Of a stretch of DNA of 64,000 bases, positions 17,853-26,417 are shown piece by piece. Position 1 is the stretch's first letter. Every line of letters begins with the position of its first letter. The notes under the pieces were generated by a model. It ran no database searches. It was not told the origin of the DNA and saw nothing but the letters and a program-made list of their open reading frames with translations. Source of the DNA: Stappia sp. Lineage in GTDB: Bacteria > Pseudomonadota > Alphaproteobacteria > Rhizobiales > Stappiaceae. Position numbers and translations under genes: made by a program. The stretch spans positions 4,361,001-4,425,000 of the forward strand of contig NZ_CP157793.1 in assembly GCF_040110915.1 (NCBI RefSeq), in the 5' to 3' direction.

Positions 17853-19571
17853 TTAGCTGTCGGTCTCGTCGCCTTCGCGGGCCTTGAGCGCGGCACCGAG
17901 AATGTCGCCGAGCGAGGCGCCGGAGTCCGACGATCCGTACTGCGCCACGGCTTCCTTCTCCTCGGCGATTTCCAGCGCCTTGATGGAGACCGACACGCGG
18001 CGGGTCTTCTTGTCGAACTGGGTGACGCGGGCGTCGAACTTGTCGCCGACCGAGAACCGCTCGGGGCGCTGCTCGCCGCGGTCACGGGCCAGATCGGCAC
18101 GACGCACGAAGGTGGTGATGTCGGAATCGGAGATCTTGGCTTCCAGACCGCCGTCCTTCACTTCCGTCACTTCGCAGGTCACGACCGCGCCCTTGCGCAG
18201 CTCGCCGGCGGCCGCCGTGTCGAACGGATCGCCGCCCAGCTGCTTGATGCCGAGCGAGATGCGCTCCTTGTCCATGTCGACGTCGAGCACGACGGCGCGA
18301 ACCATGTCGCCCTTCTTGTACTCCTCGATGACCTGCTCGCCCGGACGGTTCCAGTCCAGATCCGACAGGTGCACCATGCCGTCGACATCGCCGTCGAGAC
18401 CGATGAACAGACCGAACTCGGTCTTGTTCTTGACCTCGCCCTCGACCTCGGTCCCGGACGGGTACTTCTCGGCGAAGGCCTCCCACGGGTTCTGAAGCGT
18501 CTGCTTCAGGCCGAGCGAGATGCGGCGCTTGACCGGATCCACCTCGAGGATCATCACTTCCACTTCCTGCGAGGTGGAGACGATCTTGCCCGGATGCACG
18601 TTCTTCTTGGTCCAGGACATCTCGGAGACGTGGATCAGACCCTCGATGCCCGGCTCCAGCTCCACGAAGGCGCCGTAGTCGGTGATGTTGGTCACGCGGC
18701 CGGTGAACTTGGCGTCGACCGGATACTTGGCCTCGATGCCGTCCCACGGATCGGCCTCGAGCTGCTTCATGCCGAGCGAGATCCGGTGCGTTTCCTGGTT
18801 CACGCGGATGATCTGGACCTTGACGGTCTGACCGATGGCGAGAACCTCGCTGGGATGGTTGATGCGACGCCACGCGATGTCGGTGACGTGCAGCAGACCG
18901 TCGATGCCGCCGAGGTCGACGAACGCACCGTAGTCGGTGATGTTCTTGACCACGCCTTCCATGACCTGGCCTTCCTCGAGGCTCTGGACCAGCTCCGAAC
19001 GCTGTTCGGCGCGGGTTTCCTCGAGGACGACACGGCGCGACACGACGATGTTGCCGCGGCGCTTGTCCATCTTCAGGATCTGGAACGGCTGCGGCGTGTG
19101 CATCAGCGGCTGCACGTCGCGCACCGGGCGGATGTCGACCTGGCTGCGCGGCAGGAAGGCCACGGCGCCGTCGAGATCGACGGTGAAGCCGCCCTTGACC
19201 TGGTTGAAGATGTGGCCGGTGACCTTCTCGTTCGCCTCGAAGGCGACTTCCAGCCGGATCCAGCTCTCTTCGCGACGCGCCTTGTCGCGCGACAGCACGG
19301 CCTCGCCGAGCGCGTTCTCCACGCGCTCAAGGTAGACCTCGACGTCGTCGCCGACACCGATGCTGGCGTCTTCGCCGTCGCCGCCCTTGGCGCCGAATTC
19401 CTTGAGCGGAACGCGACCTTCGACCTTCAGGCCGACGTCGATGACCGCGAGATCCTTTTCGATCGCAATGACCTTGCCGGTGACCACGGAGCCTTCCTGA
19501 AGCTCGTGCTCCTCGAAGCTCTGCTCCAGAAGAGCGGCAAATTCATCGCGCGTAGGGTTCAAACTGTTCAT
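17853..19571 (-). CDS. rpsA: 30S ribosomal protein S1
   Basis: This 572-aa protein has six S1 (OB-fold) repeats. Repeats 3 and 4 are the clearest, with DYGAFVDLGGIDGLLHVTDI and DYGAFVELEPGIEGLIHVSE. Repeats 1 and 2 dock on the ribosome; the later ones bind mRNA. The ATG at 19571 follows AGGAG at good spacing. It lies downstream of cmk on the same strand, a pairing conserved across proteobacteria, with a 322-bp gap that probably holds its own promoter and leader. E. coli S1 represses its own translation through such a leader. Confidence 0.97.
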   Translation of the reverse strand: MNSLNPTRDEFAALLEQSFEEHELQEGSVVTGKVIAIEKDLAVIDVGLKVEGRVPLKEFGAKGGDGEDASIGVGDDVEVYLERVENALGEAVLSRDKARREESWIRLEVAFEANEKVTGHIFNQVKGGFTVDLDGAVAFLPRSQVDIRPVRDVQPLMHTPQPFQILKMDKRRGNIVVSRRVVLEETRAEQRSELVQSLEEGQVMEGVVKNITDYGAFVDLGGIDGLLHVTDIAWRRINHPSEVLAIGQTVKVQIIRVNQETHRISLGMKQLEADPWDGIEAKYPVDAKFTGRVTNITDYGAFVELEPGIEGLIHVSEMSWTKKNVHPGKIVSTSQEVEVMILEVDPVKRRISLGLKQTLQNPWEAFAEKYPSGTEVEGEVKNKTEFGLFIGLDGDVDGMVHLSDLDWNRPGEQVIEEYKKGDMVRAVVLDVDMDKERISLGIKQLGGDPFDTAAAGELRKGAVVTCEVTEVKDGGLEAKISDSDITTFVRRADLARDRGEQRPERFSVGDKFDARVTQFDKKTRRVSVSIKALEIAEEKEAVAQYGSSDSGASLGDILGAALKAREGDETDS

Positions 19572-19893
19572 GAAAGCTCCTGGCAGCCAAATCTGGCTCG
19601 TCGCCGGCGGGTTCGTGTTGTCGATCGGTCACTGCGGCGATCCGGCATCCGGCTGCTAGAGCGGGGATGCGATCGCGGGGAGCGGCTGGTCGCCGGCCCC
19701 CTGCGAGCCGGCGAAGCGGACATCGCAGAACCTGGATTTGAAACGTCCGCGTTTGCGATTGGGATCGAAACGCGTGCGGTTCGCGTTCAGACGGCACCGT
19801 CGGGCGCCAATCCACGACCGCCCCTCGCAGGTGCGGTCACGTCACGGGCGCGGTTCGGCTCGAAACGGAAAAACCGCCGGCCGCATGCCCGCG
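19572..19893. other. Intergenic region between cmk and rpsA
   Basis: These 322 bp hold no credible gene. They must contain the rpsA leader and perhaps its promoter, but I could not pick out a convincing -35/-10 pair on the minus strand. The only clear element is the AGGAG ribosome-binding site next to the rpsA start. Confidence 0.6.
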
Positions 19894-20520
19894 TCAGTCT
19901 GCGCGCACGCCGTCGACGATATCCACAGCCGCCTTGAACGCCGTTTCTATATCCATTTCCGACGTATCGAGCAAGTGTGCATCGTCGGCGGGCTTGAGCG
20001 GGGCGACGTCGCGTCCCGCGTCGCGCGCGTCGCGCCGCCTGAGGTCGTCGAGCACCTTGTCGTAGGCGGCCTCACCGCCCTTCGACTGCAATTCCGCCGT
20101 GCGCCGGCGCGCCCGCACTTCCGGGCTCGCCGTGCAGAAGAGTTTCACGGTCGCATCCGGACAGACCACCGTGCCGATGTCGCGCCCGTCGAGCACGGCG
20201 CCCGGCGGTTGCTCCGCGAAGCGTTTCTGCAGGGCGACGAGCTCGCGGCGCAGCCCCGGCAGCACCGCGATGCGCGAGGCCGCCTCGCCGATTTCATGCG
20301 CCGAGAGCACGTCGCGATCGAGGCGCGTGAGGTCGAGATTGCGGGCGGTGGCGATGGCGACCGCCTCGTCGCCGAGCGGCAGGCCGCGCGCAAGAAGCGC
20401 CGCGGCGACGGCGCGATAGGTCAGGCCGGTGTCCAGATGCCGCAGCCCGAAATGGGCGGCGAGCCGGCGGGCGAGCGTGCCCTTGCCCGAGGCGGCCGGG
20501 CCGTCGATTGCGATGATCAT
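19894..20520 (-). CDS. cmk: Cytidylate kinase
   Basis: This 208-aa CMP/dCMP kinase has the P-loop GPAASGKGT at residues 7-15 (Lys13), followed by HLDTGLTYRAVA. The LID segment is rich in Arg (RRRTAEL), and GRDIGTVV, typical of bacterial Cmk, lies in the middle. Its start overlaps the aroA stop by 4 bp (ATGA), so aroA-cmk form a coupled pair with rpsA downstream. Confidence 0.95.
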   Translation of the reverse strand: MIIAIDGPAASGKGTLARRLAAHFGLRHLDTGLTYRAVAAALLARGLPLGDEAVAIATARNLDLTRLDRDVLSAHEIGEAASRIAVLPGLRRELVALQKRFAEQPPGAVLDGRDIGTVVCPDATVKLFCTASPEVRARRRTAELQSKGGEAAYDKVLDDLRRRDARDAGRDVAPLKPADDAHLLDTSEMDIETAFKAAVDIVDGVRAD

Positions 20521-21872
20521 GCCGCCGTCTCCTCGCAGGCACGCAGGTCGCCGCCCAGGTCGGCGAACATCTCCAGAAATCCGGGGAAACTCGTGGCGAT
20601 GACGCCGGCGTCGTCGACGGTGACCGGCGCATCGGCCGCCAGGCCCAGCACGAGGAAACTCATGGCGATGCGATGATCGAGGTGTGTGGCGACCGTGCCG
20701 CCGCCGATCCGCCCGTTTCGGCCCGTGACCGCGAGCGTGCTCGGCCCCTCCTCGCAGGCGACGCCGTTGGCGGCAAGCCCGGCCGCGACCGCCGCCAGGC
20801 GGTCGGATTCCTTGACCCGCAGCTCCTCCAGCCCCTCCATCACCGTCGTGCCTTCGGCGAAGGCGGCGGCCATGGCCAGGACGGGATATTCGTCGATCAT
20901 CGAGGGCGCGCGATCCGCCGGGACCGTGACGCCGGTCAGGCGCGAGTGGCGCACGCGCACGTCGCCGATGCGCTCGCCGCCGGTCTCGCGGATGTTCTCG
21001 ATGGTCAGATCGGCGCCCATTTCCTCAAGCGTCGTCAGAAGACCCGTGCGGTGCGGGTTGAGCAGCACGTTGGAGACCGTGATGTCGGAGCCCGGCGTGA
21101 TCAGGCCGGCGACGATTGGAAAGGCGGCCGACGAGGGGTCGCCGGGCACGGTCACCTCCTGCGGCGTCAGCTCCGCCGGTCCGGTGAGCGTGATGCGCCG
21201 GACCCCGTCCGCGTCGGTCTCGACCGTGATGTCGGCGCCGAAGCCGGCCAGCATCCGCTCGGTGTGGTCGCGCGTGGGGACCGGTTCGATCACCGTCGTC
21301 TGTCCCGGCGCGTTGAGCCCCGCGAGCAGCACCGCCGACTTCACCTGCGCGGAAGGGACGGGCACGCGATAGGTGATCGGGGCGGGCGTGTCCGCGCCGC
21401 GAATGGACAGCGGCAGGCGGTCGCCGCTGCGCGCCACCACCTGGGCGCCCATGTCCCTCAGCGGTGCCAGCACGCGCCCCATCGGCCGGCCGGAGAGCGA
21501 GGCGTCGCCCACGAAGGTTGCCGTGATCGGGTGGCTGCCGGCGAGCCCGAGCGCCAGCCGCACGCCGGTTCCGGCATTGCCGTAGTCGATCACGCCCTCC
21601 GGCTCCAGAAGCGAGCCGACGCCGACCCCGTCGATGACCCAGGTGCCGTCGTCGTGCCGGTCCAGGCTTGCACCGAAGGCCCGCATGGCGGCGGCGGTGT
21701 TGAGCACATCCTCCGATTCCAGCAGGCCGGAGACGCGGCTCGTTCCCACGGCGAGCGCGCCGAGCATCAGCGCGCGATGGGAGATCGACTTGTCGCCGGG
21801 CACGCGGATGCGCCCGCTCAGCGCGCCCGAGGCGCGGGCTGTGTAGGGGGTGGCAGAGGCGGGGTGAGACAT
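20517..21872 (-). CDS. aroA: 3-phosphoshikimate 1-carboxyvinyltransferase (EPSP synthase)
   Basis: This 451-aa shikimate-pathway enzyme joins PEP to shikimate-3-phosphate. Its backbone resembles class II (Agrobacterium CP4-like) enzymes: PGDKSISHRA, SAQVKSAVLLAGLN, RDHTERML and EELRVKESDRL. The glyphosate-site loop, however, reads GNAGTGVRL with Gly101, where CP4 has Ala, so tolerance is not expected from this residue. The ATG at 21872 replaces an upstream frame-open start that lacks homology. The stop overlaps cmk by 4 bp. Confidence 0.94.
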   Translation of the reverse strand: MSHPASATPYTARASGALSGRIRVPGDKSISHRALMLGALAVGTSRVSGLLESEDVLNTAAAMRAFGASLDRHDDGTWVIDGVGVGSLLEPEGVIDYGNAGTGVRLALGLAGSHPITATFVGDASLSGRPMGRVLAPLRDMGAQVVARSGDRLPLSIRGADTPAPITYRVPVPSAQVKSAVLLAGLNAPGQTTVIEPVPTRDHTERMLAGFGADITVETDADGVRRITLTGPAELTPQEVTVPGDPSSAAFPIVAGLITPGSDITVSNVLLNPHRTGLLTTLEEMGADLTIENIRETGGERIGDVRVRHSRLTGVTVPADRAPSMIDEYPVLAMAAAFAEGTTVMEGLEELRVKESDRLAAVAAGLAANGVACEEGPSTLAVTGRNGRIGGGTVATHLDHRIAMSFLVLGLAADAPVTVDDAGVIATSFPGFLEMFADLGGDLRACEETAA

Positions 21873-21993
21873 GTTTGGATTGGACCCTTCGACGGCGGGT
21901 GTTGCATCGACTGTCCTATCATGCTGCAAACGATCCGTCACCGGGCCCGTCGGAGCGCCAGAAAGCGTTTGACGACGCAGGCGGGATTAGGCT

Positions 21994-22022
21994 TTGACAG
22001 ACGCGCGGGCAGTCTTTATGCG
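21994..22022 (+). promoter_or_regulatory. Promoter for the FYDLN gene
   Basis: A consensus TTGACA (21994-21999) is separated by 17 bp from TATGCG (22017-22022). Transcription would begin about 28 nt before the GTG start at 22057. Confidence 0.55.
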
Positions 22023-22056
22023 AACGCCCGATCTGCAAGAAACAAGGGTTCGAACC

Positions 22057-22455
22057 GTGGCAAAACCCGAACTTGGCACGAAGCGGCTGTGCGGTGGATG
22101 CGGCTCCAAATTCTATGACCTGAACCGCGATCCGATCACCTGTCCGAAATGCGGAACGGTCTTCGTCGTGGCGCAGTCCGCGCGTCCGCAAAAGGCCGCG
22201 AAGGCTGCACCCGTCCCCGAGGCGGAAGACGATGACGTCGAAACCGCCGAGGAGGGGGCCGAGATCGTCAGCCTCGAGGAAGCGGACGCGGAGACCCAGG
22301 GCGACCAGGACGCGTCGATCGACGACGACGATCTGGACAGCGACATCTCCAGCGACGACGGCGATGACGACGTGTTCATCGACGACGAAGACGACGAGGA
22401 CAGCGACGTGCCCGGCATCGTGGTCGAGCGCGACGACGAGGACACCGACCGCTGA
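22057..22455 (+). CDS. TIGR02300/FYDLN acid family protein
   Basis: This 132-aa protein has an N-terminal zinc-ribbon-like module with two CxxC pairs (CGGC and CPKC) around the family signature KFYDLNRDP. A disordered tail of about 85 residues is dominated by Asp and Glu and includes SSDDGDDDVFIDDEDDED. The family is restricted to alphaproteobacteria and its function is unknown. I use the GTG at 22057 because it begins AKPELGTKRLC, the usual family start, and follows AAGGG. The track of upstream TTG and ATG codons overlaps the promoter. It usually lies beside tRNA-Ala, as here. Confidence 0.88.
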   Translation: MAKPELGTKRLCGGCGSKFYDLNRDPITCPKCGTVFVVAQSARPQKAAKAAPVPEAEDDDVETAEEGAEIVSLEEADAETQGDQDASIDDDDLDSDISSDDGDDDVFIDDEDDEDSDVPGIVVERDDEDTDR

Positions 22456-22529
22456 AAGCCGGAGCCCGCACGGTTGTCCACAGCCGGGTGGGGGAAAGTG
22501 ACGGCGACGCGCGTCGGTCACGTTTTGGC

Positions 22530-22557
22530 TTGACTTGAAGGGCGGAACGCGTAATTT
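22530..22557 (+). promoter_or_regulatory. Promoter for tRNA-Ala
   Basis: TTGACT (22530-22535), a 16-bp spacer and TAATTT (22552-22557) lie about 110 bp before the tRNA. It is the best match in the gap; the -10 is weak. Confidence 0.45.
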
Positions 22558-22668
22558 CCGCCCGCACCGGCCAAGGCGCTCCCAAACGCCAAACGGGCCG
22601 GCCGCCGCAGACGACGATCACGCTGCTCTCAAGGGGCCAGGATCGGACAAGCGGCGAAGACTGGAAAC

Positions 22669-22752
<84 letters not shown>

Positions 22753-22806
22753 CAAGATGCGAATACTAGAATATTTTCAGTAAGTTAGCCTTGACGGATC
22801 GTTCTC

Positions 22807-22840
22807 TGCGTACCCAGGATCGTACCCGGTCTGCGTACCC
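22807..22840. repeat. Putative left arm-type integrase sites
   Basis: TGCGTACCC occurs at 22807-22815 and 22832-22840, with a partial copy (ATCGTACCC) at 22819-22827. The same motif is clustered at the right end (36069-36102). Repeats inside both ends next to the att cores suggest integrase or excisionase binding. Confidence 0.6.
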
Positions 22841-22949
22841 AGATCGCGGGAGCGAAGCCTGCGCGGCACGCGCCTGGCATCGAGTATGATTGCCATTACG
22901 CTGGAAAGCCCTTACGACTTCTGGTCGTTTTGATTTTCCGGTTTCTCGC

Positions 22950-25900
22950 ATGGCTTCGACGAACTTCGACCATTTGAAGGATCTCAGCGTCGAGCTGCAC
23001 CGCCTGGGTGTTCTCGCTGAGCGCTTCTTTGTCGAGGACGCCAACACGTCGCTTCTCAAGAGCCGGCAGTTCTCTGAGTTCATGGTCAAGGAGATCGCCG
23101 CGCTGTCGGGTGCCTATGACCCGGACGCTCGCGAAACCACGAACGACCTCCTTCGTCGACTGGTCACGCAACAGGTCATCCCGCGCGAGGTCGCCGATGT
23201 CTTTCATGCGCTCCGCCGGCGCGGCAACGAGGCGGCCCACGAGTTTGTCGGCTCTGCGTCGGACGCGCTCTCGGCGCTGAAGTTCTGTCGCACGCTCGGC
23301 GTCTGGTACCGGCGAACCTACGGGCGCGATCCGGATTTCAAGGCTGGCCCCTTCGTGCCGCCGGCGAGTCCCGATCAGGCCGATCAGGCGCTTCGCGACG
23401 AACTGGAGCAGTTGCGCCAGCGCGTCGTGGATGCGGAAGGCCGGCTTGCCGCCGCGCACGCCTCGGCTGAAGACCTTGCGAAGGCCAGGCAGGCGGCCGA
23501 GGAATTGGCCGAACAGGCCCGGGCGGAGAGCGCGATCTGGGAAGAGGCCGCGCTCGAAAACGAGGCGACACGGGCCGCGCTGGAGGAGCAACTCCGCGAC
23601 CTGCAGGCGCGGGCGGAAGCGGAGCCGGAGCAGTCCAGGCTCGAGCGCAAGCAAGCCGCTCGTCAGGCGGCCGGCCGGATGGACCTCGACGAGGCCGACA
23701 CCCGCCTCCTGATCGACGTCCAGCTGACCGACATGGGCTGGGAAGCGGACACCGAAACGCTGCGCCACGCGAAGGGCACGCGGCCGGAACAGGGGCGCAA
23801 CCTCGCGATTGCCGAGTGGCCGACGGAAACCGGCCATGTCGACTATGCGTTGTTCGTCGGCCTGACCTGCGTCGGCGTCGTCGAGGCGAAGCGCGAATCC
23901 GTCGATGTGCCCGGCGTGTTGAAGCAGGCCGAACGCTATGCACAATCGATCCGGCTCGAGTCCAAGAGCCAGCCCGAGGGTGCTCCCTGGGCGGATGGGC
24001 TGGAAGACCCCTTCCGCGTGCCCTTCGCCTTCGCCACCAACGGGCGCCCCTTCGTGAAGCAATGGCTGACCCGCTCGGGCATCTGGTACCGCGATCTGCG
24101 CCGGCCGCAGAACCACGCGCAGGCGCTGCCGCAGTGGTTCGCGCCGCATGATCTCATGGCAAAGCTCGAGACGGACGTGGATGCGGCCGCCCAGGGTCTG
24201 GCCGATGAGGCCTTCGGCAAGGGTCGGCTTCGCCCCTATCAGGAGGAGGCCGTCACCAGTATCGAAGCGGCGGTCGAGGCCGGCAGCCGCGAGATCCTCG
24301 TCTCGATGGCGACCGGAACCGGCAAGACCCGCACCAGCATCGCCCTCATGTATCGGCTGCTGAAGCACAAGCGCTTCCGCCGCATCCTCTTTCTCGTCGA
24401 CCGGACGGCGCTCGGCAAGCAGACCCAGGACGCGCTGGAGACGACCGAGCTCGAAGGCATGCTGAACTTCGCGCAGATCTACAAGGTCGCGGGGCTCGAC
24501 CAGCGGCTGCCGGGACCGGACGATCAGGTGCAGGTGGCAACCGTCCAGTCGCTGATCGCCCGCATTCTCAACGAGCCCGATCCGGCCCAGCGCCCGACGC
24601 CCGGCATGTACGATTGCATCATTGTCGACGAGGCCCATCGCGGCTACACGCTCGACGCGGAACTGCGTGAAGGCGACATCGGCTTCCGCAATCTCGCCGA
24701 TTACCAGTCCGCCTATCGGCAGGTGCTCGACTACTTCGACGCCGTGAAGATCGCGCTGACCGCGACCCCGGCGCTGCACACGCGCGAGATCTTCGGCCAT
24801 CCGGTCTATCGCTACGGCTACCGGCAAGCCGTGGTCGAGGGCTATCTGATCGATCATCTGCCGCCGAAGCGCATCGTCACCGCCCTGTCGGAAGCGGGCA
24901 TCCACTTCGAGGGCGGCGAGGAGGTCGAGATCATCGATCCGCGCAACGGCCAGATCGATCTCTTCAATCTGCCCGACGACGTGGACCTCGATTACGATCT
25001 CGCCACCTTCAACCGCCGGGTCTACACCGAGGCCTTCAACCGGGTGGTCTGCCAGGCGATCGCCGCCGAGATCCCGCCGGACAATCCCGGCAAGACGCTG
25101 ATCTTCGCCGCCCGCGACAGCCACGCCGACGACGTGGTGCGGCTCCTGAAGGAGGCGCTCGCCGACGAATACGGCGCGGACGCGATCCCCGACGGCATGG
25201 TGCGGAAGATCACCGGCCAGGTCGACAACGCGCAGGATCTGATCCTCAAGTTCCGCAACGACGGACATCCGAAGTACGTCGTGACGGTCGACCTGCTGAC
25301 GACTGGCGTCGATATCCCCTCGATCTGCAACCTCGTCTTCCTGCGCCGGGTGAAGAGTCGCATCCTCTATGAACAGATGATCGGCCGGGCGACGCGGCTT
25401 TGCCCGGAGATCGGCAAGGAGCATTTCCGCATCTTCGACGCGGTCGATCTCTACGCCGAACTGCAGGACATGACCGACATGCGCCCGGTCGTGGTGAAAC
25501 CGACCATTTCTCTGGCCCAGCTGGTGGCCGATCTGGAGGCCGCGCCCAGCGACGAGGACCGCGACTGGGTGGCCGGCCAGGTGATCGTGCGGATGCGCAG
25601 CCTCGCCGGGCGGATGGAGGCGGAGGCCCGCGACGCCTTCGAGCGCCACACGGGATCGCCGCCCGAGCAGGCGATTCAGACGCTGTCCACCCGGACGGGC
25701 GCCGAGCTGAAGGACTGGCTCGACGCGCACCCCCGCGCCGTGGAACTGCTGGAGCGCTCCGCCGCCCCGCCCGCCGATCCGCGCTCCACCGGCATCGTCA
25801 TCGCGCCGCATGAGGATGAACTCCTGCGCATCGAGGAGATCTTCGGCGAGGGTACGACGCCGGAGGACTACATCGAGGAGTTCGAGGCCTTCGTGCGCGA

Positions 25901-26366
25901 CAACATGAACACGCTGCCGGCGCTTGTCGCGGTGACCCAGCGCCCGCGCGAGCTCACCCGCAAGGAGCTTGCCGAACTCGCCGGCCTGCTCGAGGATCAA
26001 CATTTCTCCGAGCGCATGCTCCGCGCCGCCTATGGCAGGGCGCGAAACGCCGACATCGCCGCCCATATCATCGGCTTCGTGCGTCAGGCCGCGCTTGGCG
26101 ATCCGCTCGTGCCCTATGCCGAGCGCGTGGAGGCGGCCGTCCGGCGGCTCGAGGCGACGCGCGACTGGACAGCGAAGCAGAAGGACTGGCTGCGCCGCAT
26201 CGGCCGGGCGCTGAAGGAAAAGCCCGTGGCCGATCCCTCGCTCCTCGATCAGGGCGCCTTCGCCGACAAGGGCGGCTTCCGCCGCATCGCCCGGGAGTTC
26301 GACGGCAGGCTCGACGACGTGCTGAAGGATCTCAACGAAGCCATCTGGACCACGCCCGCCGCCTGA
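22950..26366 (+). CDS. hsdR: Type I restriction enzyme, R (motor/nuclease) subunit
   Basis: This 1138-aa protein has an N-terminal DUF4145-like region (about 1-140), a Glu/Ala-rich coiled coil (about 145-245), and a PD-(D/E)xK nuclease domain with Asp298, Glu312 and Lys314 (HVDYALF through VVEAKRE). A superfamily-2 helicase follows: Walker A ATGTGKT (Lys459), DEAH at 560-563, and motif VI-like QMIGRATRL. It cuts unmodified DNA after ATP-driven translocation with HsdM and HsdS. The ATG at 22950 gives the natural start MASTNFDHLK; a TTG 20 codons upstream is less likely. It is the first gene of the defence operon. Confidence 0.93.
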   Translation: MASTNFDHLKDLSVELHRLGVLAERFFVEDANTSLLKSRQFSEFMVKEIAALSGAYDPDARETTNDLLRRLVTQQVIPREVADVFHALRRRGNEAAHEFVGSASDALSALKFCRTLGVWYRRTYGRDPDFKAGPFVPPASPDQADQALRDELEQLRQRVVDAEGRLAAAHASAEDLAKARQAAEELAEQARAESAIWEEAALENEATRAALEEQLRDLQARAEAEPEQSRLERKQAARQAAGRMDLDEADTRLLIDVQLTDMGWEADTETLRHAKGTRPEQGRNLAIAEWPTETGHVDYALFVGLTCVGVVEAKRESVDVPGVLKQAERYAQSIRLESKSQPEGAPWADGLEDPFRVPFAFATNGRPFVKQWLTRSGIWYRDLRRPQNHAQALPQWFAPHDLMAKLETDVDAAAQGLADEAFGKGRLRPYQEEAVTSIEAAVEAGSREILVSMATGTGKTRTSIALMYRLLKHKRFRRILFLVDRTALGKQTQDALETTELEGMLNFAQIYKVAGLDQRLPGPDDQVQVATVQSLIARILNEPDPAQRPTPGMYDCIIVDEAHRGYTLDAELREGDIGFRNLADYQSAYRQVLDYFDAVKIALTATPALHTREIFGHPVYRYGYRQAVVEGYLIDHLPPKRIVTALSEAGIHFEGGEEVEIIDPRNGQIDLFNLPDDVDLDYDLATFNRRVYTEAFNRVVCQAIAAEIPPDNPGKTLIFAARDSHADDVVRLLKEALADEYGADAIPDGMVRKITGQVDNAQDLILKFRNDGHPKYVVTVDLLTTGVDIPSICNLVFLRRVKSRILYEQMIGRATRLCPEIGKEHFRIFDAVDLYAELQDMTDMRPVVVKPTISLAQLVADLEAAPSDEDRDWVAGQVIVRMRSLAGRMEAEARDAFERHTGSPPEQAIQTLSTRTGAELKDWLDAHPRAVELLERSAAPPADPRSTGIVIAPHEDELLRIEEIFGEGTTPEDYIEEFEAFVRDNMNTLPALVAVTQRPRELTRKELAELAGLLEDQHFSERMLRAAYGRARNADIAAHIIGFVRQAALGDPLVPYAERVEAAVRRLEATRDWTAKQKDWLRRIGRALKEKPVADPSLLDQGAFADKGGFRRIAREFDGRLDDVLKDLNEAIWTTPAA

Positions 26367-26417
26367 GCGAGGCTGCCGGTCGCGATTCGATAACCCACCA
26401 GGAAAAGCGCACAGCCC

